Shown here: piece by piece, positions 6,785 to 11,165 of the stretch
How positions within the stretch are numbered: position 1 is the first letter of the stretch
Layout of the letters: the number at the start of each line of letters is the position of its first letter
Source: Acidobacteriota bacterium
Lineage (GTDB): Bacteria; Acidobacteriota; Holophagae; Holophagales; Holophagaceae
Direction: 5' to 3'
DNA length: 11,165 nt
Assembly: GCA_021778785.1 (NCBI GenBank)
Contig: JAJYBX010000025.1
Span: 1 to 11,165, forward strand
The notes under the pieces: generated by a model
Database searches by the model: none
Told to the model about the DNA's origin: nothing
What the model saw: the letters and a program-made list of their open reading frames with translations, nothing else
Translations under genes and position numbers: made by a program

Positions 6785-9037
6785 CTACTTCTTCTGCGCC
6801 TCCACGACCGTGAGGGCCGTGAGGTGGACGATGTCGTTCAGGTCGCTGTGCCGCTGCAGCACGTGCACCGGGGCGGCCATGCCGCAGGTGATGGGCCCGA
6901 TCACCTCCGCGCCCGCCAGCCGCTGCACCAGCTTGTAGCCGATGTTGCCGCTGGTGAGGTCGGGGAAGATCAGCACGTTCGGCCCACCCGGCATATCCAC
7001 CCAGGGATAGTCCTCGGCCAGGATGTCCGCGCCCAGGGCGGTATCGGCCTGCATCTCGCCGTCGCACTTCAGGTCCGGCCGCTGGGCCTTCACGATCTGG
7101 ACGGCCTTCTGCACCTTGCGGACCAGCGGATGTTCGACGCTCCCGAAATCGGAGAAGGAGAGCATGGCGACCTGGGGATCCATGTTGAAGGTGTCCTTGG
7201 CCAGATCGGCCGTGAGGAGGGCGATCTCGGCCAGCTCCTCGCTGCTGGGCTCGATGTTCATGGTCGTGTCGGAGAAGAACAGGACGCGGTTCTTCAGCAC
7301 CATGGTGTAGACGCCACAGACGCGCTTGACGCCCTTGCGGGTGCCGATCACTTCGAGGCAGGGCCGGATGGTCTCGGGGTAGTACATCGTCAGGCCGGCG
7401 ATGAGGCCATCGGCCTTGCCCAGGCGGCACATCATGGCCCCGAAGTAGATCCGGCGGCGGATCAGGCGCTTGGCCTCGGAGTGCGTGACGCCCCGGCGCT
7501 TGCGGATGTCGAAGAAGGCGTCCTCCGCCTCCTGGCGCCAGGACACGGCCCCGGGATCCAGGATCTCCATGCCGCTGACATCGATGCCGCGGTCCATGGC
7601 CACGGACTTGATCCGGTCCGGATCGCCCAGGAGGATGGGGATGCAGATGCCTTCGTCCACCATCTGGGCCACGGCCTGGAGGATCAGGGGATGGTCGCCC
7701 TCGGGGAAGACCACCCGCTTGGGGTTCGACTTCGCCCGGTTCACGACGCTGCGGATGACATCCTTGCTGCGGCCCTGGAGGCCCTCGAGGCGCTCCTTGT
7801 ACTGCTGCATGTCGGCGATGGGCTGCTTGGCCACGCCCGTGTCCATGGCGGCCTTGGCCACGGCGGGGGCGACCCACAGGAGCACGCGGGGATCGAAGGG
7901 CTTGGGGATGATGTATTCGGGGCCGAAACTGAACTTCTGGCCGGCGTAGGCCTTGACCACCGATTCCGGCACCTCCTCCTTCGCCAGGGCGGCCAGCGCC
8001 TTGGCGGCGGCGAGCTTCATGGGCTCGTTGATCTCCGTGGCGCGCACGTCCAGGGCGCCGCGGAAGATGAAGGGGAAGCCCAGGACGTTGTTCACCTGGT
8101 TCGGGTAGTCGCTGCGGCCCGTGGCCATGATGATGTCGGACCGGGTGGCCTTGGCCAGGGGGTAGTCGATCTCGGGATCGGGGTTGGCCAGGGCGAAGAC
8201 GATGGGGTCCTTCGCCATGCTCTTGACCATCTCGGGGGTCAGCGCGCCCTTGCTGGAGCAGCCCACGAACACGTCCGCGCCCACGATGGTGTCGGCCAGG
8301 GTGCGCCAGTCGCTCGGCTTGGCGAAGCGCTCCTTGTAGACGTTCATGCCCTCCTTGCGGCCGGTGTAGACCAGGCCCTTGGTGTCGCAGAGCCAGAGGT
8401 TCTCCAGCTTGACGCCCGCGCTCACCATCATGTTGGCGCAGGCGATGGCGGAGGCGCCGGCACCGCTGAACACCACCTTCATGTCGCCGAGCTTCTTGCC
8501 CACGACCTCCGAGGCGTTCATCAGCGCCGCGGTGCTGATGATGGCCGTCCCGTGCTGGTCGTCATGGAAGACGGGGATGTTCATCTCCTTCTTCAGGCGG
8601 GTCTCGATCTCGAAGCACTCGGGGGCCTTGATGTCCTCCAGGTTGATGCCGCCGAAGGTGGGTTCCAGGGCCTTCACCACCTGGCAGAACCGGTCGATGT
8701 CCTTCTCGTCCACCTCGATGTCGAACACGTCGATGTCCGCGAACCGCTTGAACAGGACACCCTTGCCCTCCATCACCGGCTTGCCGGCGAGGGCGCCGAT
8801 GTCACCCAGGCCCAGCACGGCGGTGCCGTTGGAGATGACGGCCACCAGGTTGCCCTTGGCCGTGTACTTGTAGGCGTCCTCGGGGTTCTTCTCGATCTCG
8901 AGGCAGGGCTCGGCCACGCCGGGGGAGTAGGCCAGGGAGAGATCCCGAGCGGTGGAACAGGGCTTGGTGGCCACCACCTCGATCTTTCCCTTCCGACCCT
9001 GGGAATGGTAGTCGAGGGCTTCCTGCTTGCGTTTCAT
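6785..9037 (-). CDS. maeB: NADP-dependent malic enzyme with phosphotransacetylase domain (MaeB type)
   Basis: A 750-residue cytoplasmic enzyme, near E. coli MaeB in length. It oxidatively decarboxylates malate to pyruvate and CO2 with NAD(P) reduction. The malic N domain (about 15-150) has [11 protein letters not shown] with Tyr37, [18 protein letters not shown], and [12 protein letters not shown] with metal-site Glu134/Asp135. [12 protein letters not shown] (155-166) supplies another metal Asp. The NAD(P) Rossmann domain follows with [10 protein letters not shown] (190-199). The second half (about 425-750) is a phosphotransacetylase-like domain: [34 protein letters not shown], and [12 protein letters not shown] at the end. 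In MaeB this domain is known to be regulatory, binding acetyl-CoA, rather than catalytic. I chose ATG at 9037 because AGGAG lies 7 bases upstream. ATG at 9043 is too close to it and 9082 has no support. No frameshift or truncation is seen. Confidence 0.96.
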   Translation of the reverse strand: MKRKQEALDYHSQGRKGKIEVVATKPCSTARDLSLAYSPGVAEPCLEIEKNPEDAYKYTAKGNLVAVISNGTAVLGLGDIGALAGKPVMEGKGVLFKRFADIDVFDIEVDEKDIDRFCQVVKALEPTFGGINLEDIKAPECFEIETRLKKEMNIPVFHDDQHGTAIISTAALMNASEVVGKKLGDMKVVFSGAGASAIACANMMVSAGVKLENLWLCDTKGLVYTGRKEGMNVYKERFAKPSDWRTLADTIVGADVFVGCSSKGALTPEMVKSMAKDPIVFALANPDPEIDYPLAKATRSDIIMATGRSDYPNQVNNVLGFPFIFRGALDVRATEINEPMKLAAAKALAALAKEEVPESVVKAYAGQKFSFGPEYIIPKPFDPRVLLWVAPAVAKAAMDTGVAKQPIADMQQYKERLEGLQGRSKDVIRSVVNRAKSNPKRVVFPEGDHPLILQAVAQMVDEGICIPILLGDPDRIKSVAMDRGIDVSGMEILDPGAVSWRQEAEDAFFDIRKRRGVTHSEAKRLIRRRIYFGAMMCRLGKADGLIAGLTMYYPETIRPCLEVIGTRKGVKRVCGVYTMVLKNRVLFFSDTTMNIEPSSEELAEIALLTADLAKDTFNMDPQVAMLSFSDFGSVEHPLVRKVQKAVQIVKAQRPDLKCDGEMQADTALGADILAEDYPWVDMPGGPNVLIFPDLTSGNIGYKLVQRLAGAEVIGPITCGMAAPVHVLQRHSDLNDIVHLTALTVVEAQKK

Positions 9038-9044
9038 CGCCATT

Positions 9045-9050
9045 CTCCTC
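9045..9050 (-). promoter_or_regulatory. Shine-Dalgarno deciding the maeB start
   Basis: On the minus strand the mRNA reads GAGGAG-A-ATG-GCG-ATG. The AGGAG core is 1 base from the ATG at 9043 but 7 bases from the ATG at 9037. The normal spacing therefore favours 9037 as the start codon. Confidence 0.65.
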
Positions 9051-9135
9051 GCTGTTGGGGGGCCCTTCCGGGCTGGACCCACAGCTTACACCGCGCCTCA
9101 GGGGATCCTGCCTGCCAGGTCATCAATCCCTGGAT

Positions 9136-9153
9136 TTGTTACTGCGATCACAA
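9136..9153. promoter_or_regulatory. CRP/FNR-like palindrome in the divergent maeB promoter region
   Basis: TTGTTACTGCGATCACAA is an imperfect inverted repeat. Its core TGTTA-N6-TCACA differs by one base from the CRP consensus TGTGA-N6-TCACA. It lies about 100 bp upstream of the maeB start and 66 bp upstream of the 9219 gene, in the only sizeable divergent intergenic region (9038-9218). On the plus strand TTGTTA (9136-9141) could also be a weak -35, with CATATT (9157-9162) as a weak -10. A clear sigma-70 promoter is not visible on either strand. No regulator gene is nearby. Confidence 0.35.
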
Positions 9154-9218
9154 CGGCATATTCCCAGTCCCCTGGCGGGAGGTGTAGGCTCCATGAACCC
9201 CCCGTTCCTGGAGATCCC

Positions 9219-9764
9219 ATGCGTCCGGTTCCGTTCATCCTTGCGTGCCTGCTCGTCCTGCCCCTCGCCGCCCAGAAGGCCAAGCCCGCGCCCGCGAAAG
9301 CGTCGGCCGAGGTGCGCAAGGTGGACTGGGATGGCGAGTGGTCGCTGGTCGCCGCGAAGAGCGACAACCTGGAGGCCCAGATCGACGCCCAGGTGAAGGA
9401 CATGAACTTCGCGATGCGCCTCTTCTGGAAGAAGAAGCTCCAGAACGCCTGCAAGGCCTTCGACAAGCTCGACATCCTGGCCGGGGACAGTTTCACGGTG
9501 ACCATGGGCCGGGAAGTCCCCGTGGACACCCCCGCCGACGGCACCGTCACCGACTGGAAGCGCAGCGATGGGGAGACGTTCAAGGCCACCCTCACCCAGG
9601 AGGGGCCGACCATGATCCAGACCCTCCAGGGCGACGGCTACACCCTGAAGCACGTCTACTCCATGCGCAAGGACGGCGAGACCCTGGCCCTCCAGGTGAC
9701 CTACACCCATCCGAAACTGGACAATCCCTTCAGCTACAAGCTCGTGTTCAAGCGCAACGACTGA
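9219..9764 (+). CDS. Exported small protein of unknown function
   Basis: A 181-residue protein I cannot assign to a named family. Residues 4-17 are hydrophobic (VPFILACLLVLPLA) and followed by AAQ-KAKPAPAKA, which looks like a Sec signal peptide with cleavage near residue 19 and a Lys/Ala/Pro linker. The mature part starts VDWDGEWSLVAAKSDNLEA, then has a helix (about 52-85: basic, with FWKKKLQNACKAFDKL). After that comes a run of short beta-like strands: SFTVTMG, GETFKATLTQEG, TMIQTLQGD, YTLKHVYSM, ETLALQVTYTH, FSYKLVFKRN. This suggests a small lipocalin-like or beta-barrel binding protein in the periplasm; that is inference only. ATG at 9219 has GGAG five bases upstream. The YheT-type hydrolase follows 15 bp downstream, so the two are probably cotranscribed. 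Confidence 0.8.
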   Translation: MRPVPFILACLLVLPLAAQKAKPAPAKASAEVRKVDWDGEWSLVAAKSDNLEAQIDAQVKDMNFAMRLFWKKKLQNACKAFDKLDILAGDSFTVTMGREVPVDTPADGTVTDWKRSDGETFKATLTQEGPTMIQTLQGDGYTLKHVYSMRKDGETLALQVTYTHPKLDNPFSYKLVFKRND

Positions 9765-9773
9765 GGTCAGCAT

Positions 9774-9779
9774 GGAGGG
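9774..9779 (+). promoter_or_regulatory. Ribosome binding site abutting the hydrolase start
   Basis: GGAGGG directly touches the ATG at 9780, which is too close for efficient use. The next in-frame ATG or GTG is too far inside the conserved domain, since GGHLQTIL is already at residue 19. An out-of-frame ATG at 9772, with GAGGT (9763-9767) ahead of it, opens a four-codon frame (MEGC, stop at 9784-9786) that overlaps this start. Confidence 0.4.
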
Positions 9780-10793
9780 ATGCTGACCCTCGCCCCGCCG
9801 CCGCTGTCCTGCCGCCCGCCGCGCTGGGCGCGGGGTGGCCATCTGCAGACGATCCTCGGCAACTACCTTCCGGGTGAGCCGCCGGCGCACCCCTCCGAAC
9901 CGTTCCGCATCCCCCTGCCCGGCGGCGACCAGCTGGCGGGCCGCCACTACCCCGGTGAGACCGATGCGCTGGTGCTGATCTTCCACGGCCTCGGCGGAGA
10001 CGACCAGGCCCACTACGTGCGCCGTGCCGTGAGCGTCGCGCGCGGGGCGGGCCATCACGTCTGGTCGGTGAACCACCGCGGCTGCGGCGAGGGACGGGGG
10101 CTGGCCGCCCGGCCCTACCACAGCGGCTCCGGGGACGACCTGGGCGCGGCCTTCGCCGCCGCCCGGGAGCGGCATCCTGGCCTGCGCCAGCTGGCCATCG
10201 GCTTCTCCCTCTCCGCCAATGCCCTGCTCCTGAACCTCGGCGGCGGCCTGCCGGAACCGGCGGCCCGGCCGGACCTGGCCATCGCCGTGAACGCCCCGCT
10301 GGACCTCGGCGCCTGCTCCCGAACCATCCATGCCGGCCTCAGCCGTCTCTACGAGTTGCGGTTCATCCGGCGCTGCCGGAAGGCCATCCGGGAGCGCGTG
10401 GCCGACGGCCTCATCCCCGACCAGTACGCCACCGGCCCCCTGATGAGCCTGCGCGACTTCGACAACGCCTACACCTCGAAGGCCGGTGGTTTCCGGGACG
10501 CCGACGACTACTACGCCCGCTGCTCCGCACGAGCGCACCTGGGCATGATTTCCGTGCCCACGGTCATCCTCCAGTCCAAGGACGATCCGTTCATCCCCTG
10601 GCGGCACCACGCCGAGGCCCCGAAGTCGCCCTTCGTCCACCTGCACCTGGAGGACCACGGCGGGCACATGGGCTACCTGAGCCGCGGCCTGCCCGGCCAC
10701 CGCTGGCTGCCCTACGCGCTGGAGCACTACATGGCCGAGCTGCTCCGCCTCCGCGGCGCGGGAAAGGCTCTCCACGAAGGGCACGAAGGGTAA
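9780..10793 (+). CDS. YheT-type alpha/beta hydrolase
   Basis: A 337-residue cytoplasmic hydrolase of the YheT/COG0429 family; its in vivo substrate is not known. Family motifs in order: RGGHLQTIL (18-26), FHGLGGDDQAHYVRR (68-82, oxyanion-hole region), NHRGCGEG (98-105), YHSGSGDDL (113-121), the nucleophile elbow GFSLSAN with Ser143, SKDDPFIP with Asp268/269, and HGGHMGYL with His296. The usual elbow is GFSLGGN; here the residue two after the nucleophile is Ser. The last six residues, HEGHEG, are encoded by the CACGAAGGG tandem that forms one arm of an inverted repeat, so the C-terminus may have been extended by that repeat. The gene lies 15 bp after the exported-protein gene. Its start is accepted for lack of a better one, because the Shine-Dalgarno touches it. 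Confidence 0.92.
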   Translation: MLTLAPPPLSCRPPRWARGGHLQTILGNYLPGEPPAHPSEPFRIPLPGGDQLAGRHYPGETDALVLIFHGLGGDDQAHYVRRAVSVARGAGHHVWSVNHRGCGEGRGLAARPYHSGSGDDLGAAFAAARERHPGLRQLAIGFSLSANALLLNLGGGLPEPAARPDLAIAVNAPLDLGACSRTIHAGLSRLYELRFIRRCRKAIRERVADGLIPDQYATGPLMSLRDFDNAYTSKAGGFRDADDYYARCSARAHLGMISVPTVILQSKDDPFIPWRHHAEAPKSPFVHLHLEDHGGHMGYLSRGLPGHRWLPYALEHYMAELLRLRGAGKALHEGHEG

Positions 10794-10897
10794 AGCCATC
10801 GCATGAAGGCAGGCCACCGGCTCTGGGAAGTGGATCTAGCCTCGGGCCGAACCCGCCCATCTTCGTGATCTTGATCTGGAATTCGTGTCCTTCGTGG
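10772..10897. repeat. Inverted repeat of CACGAAGG units between convergent genes
   Basis: The left arm, CCACGAAGGGCACGAA (10772-10787), pairs with the right arm, TTCGTGTCCTTCGTGG (10882-10897), at 15 of 16 positions. The left arm is itself a tandem of CACGAAGGG (10773-10781, 10782-10790), and a further TTCGTG is at 10862-10867. The interior (about 94 bp) has no gene. The arms overlap the 3' end of the hydrolase gene and reach within 4 bp of the cysteine desulfurase stop. It looks like a dispersed extragenic repeat that could also act as a two-way 3'-end structure. That it recurs elsewhere in the genome is inferred. Confidence 0.6.
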
Positions 10898-10900
10898 CAT

Positions 10901-11165
10901 TCATTTGAGGCCGGAGGCCCGGAGCTCCGCCAGGATCCCCGGGAGCAGGTCCAGCACCCGGTCGATCTGGGCGTCGGTCGTGCCCCGCCCCAGGCTGAAG
11001 CGCACCGTGCCCTGGGCGTAGGCCGACGGCACCTGCATGGCCCGCAGCACGTGGCTGGGTTCGCGCATGCCGGTGCTGCAGGCGCTCCCCGTGGAGACGC
11101 AGATGCCCTGCTCCGCCAGCCTCAGCTGCACGGCCTCGCCCTCGACCCCCGCGAAGCCCACCAGG
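10901..11165 (-). CDS. Cysteine desulfurase (NifS/IscS family), C-terminal part
   Basis: The gene is cut by the window end: the frame is open through base 11165 and 87 C-terminal residues are visible. GICVSTGSACSTG holds the active-site Cys (in GSAC) that receives the persulfide sulfur from L-cysteine. VRFSLGRGTTDAQIDRVLDLLP is the typical end of the PLP-dependent NifS/IscS fold. The PLP lysine is outside the window. The product would supply sulfur for Fe-S clusters or tRNA thiolation; which one cannot be told without the rest of the operon. It converges on the YheT-type gene, with the inverted repeat between them. Confidence 0.93.
   Translation of the reverse strand, partial: LVGFAGVEGEAVQLRLAEQGICVSTGSACSTGMREPSHVLRAMQVPSAYAQGTVRFSLGRGTTDAQIDRVLDLLPGILAELRASGLK

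Noticed and set aside
9115..9133. CCAGG-N9-CCTGG inverted repeat upstream of the 9219 gene
   Set aside because: Five-base arms with a nine-base spacer are common by chance here, and no known operator pattern fits.
6824..9187. A 787-codon open frame antisense to maeB
   Set aside because: The product is a His/Val/Gly/Leu-rich mirror of maeB codons, without domains. The maeB frame has unmistakable catalytic motifs throughout.
9219..9260. Possible lipobox (FILAC) in the exported protein
   Set aside because: The Cys is at residue 10, too early for a signal peptide h-region, and the hydrophobic stretch continues past it to an ordinary cleavage-like AAQ.
9123..10817. A 564-codon minus-strand frame opposite the exported protein and hydrolase
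   Set aside because: Val/Gly/Ala/Gln-rich shadow; the plus-strand genes have a signal peptide and full alpha/beta hydrolase motifs.
1..11165. CRISPR array, tRNA, rRNA, insertion sequence or prophage
   Set aside because: I saw no regularly spaced repeats, cloverleaf-like segments, transposase motifs or phage genes; coding and G+C content look even throughout.

Overview
The window is a GC-rich (roughly two thirds G+C by eye), gene-dense bacterial chromosome segment with eleven protein-coding genes and no rRNA, tRNA, CRISPR or insertion sequence that I can see. The mix of families fits an Acidobacteriota-like soil or sediment bacterium, possibly Holophagae. These families are a PDZ/multi-TM/SpoIIE phosphatase, a MaeB malic enzyme fused to a phosphotransacetylase domain, a CocE/NonD peptidase, a DUF302 protein, and a PAS protein carrying a CxxC...SHGICxxC zinc knuckle. 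That placement is an inference from style, not proven by a marker gene.

Layout. Positions 1-1206 (+) hold the 3' part of a CocE/NonD-family hydrolase. It converges, with a 3-bp gap, on a pteridine-reductase-type SDR (1210-1938, -). The SDR diverges, with about 25 bp between start codons, from a three-gene (+) unit joined by TGATG stop/start overlaps: a membrane PDZ-SpoIIE phosphatase (1964-4543), a two-TM coiled-coil protein (4543-5037) and a SirB1/transglutaminase-like protein (5037-5831). Three (-) genes follow: DUF302 (5843-6226), a small photoactive-yellow-protein-like PAS protein (6272-6706), and maeB (6785-9037) with a terminator-like hairpin behind it. From a 181-bp divergent intergenic region with a CRP-like palindrome, a (+) pair runs away: an exported small protein of unknown function (9219-9764) and a YheT-type alpha/beta hydrolase (9780-10793). 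The window ends in the 3' part of a cysteine desulfurase (10901-11165, -). The 107-bp convergent gap before it is bracketed by a near-perfect inverted repeat built from CACGAAGG units.

The most interesting object is the PYP-like protein. A hand alignment to the recalled Halorhodospira photoactive yellow protein needs no gap over the core, and the chromophore cysteine, Tyr42, Glu46 and Arg52 equivalents are all kept. Its N-terminal cap is replaced by a zinc-knuckle sequence. The second theme is the translationally coupled membrane phosphatase, periplasmic coiled coil and SirB1 unit. Its phosphatase carries a 10-G homopolymer and an atypical metal motif, and no anti-sigma factor or STAS partner is nearby. 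The remaining genes look like ordinary metabolism and housekeeping.
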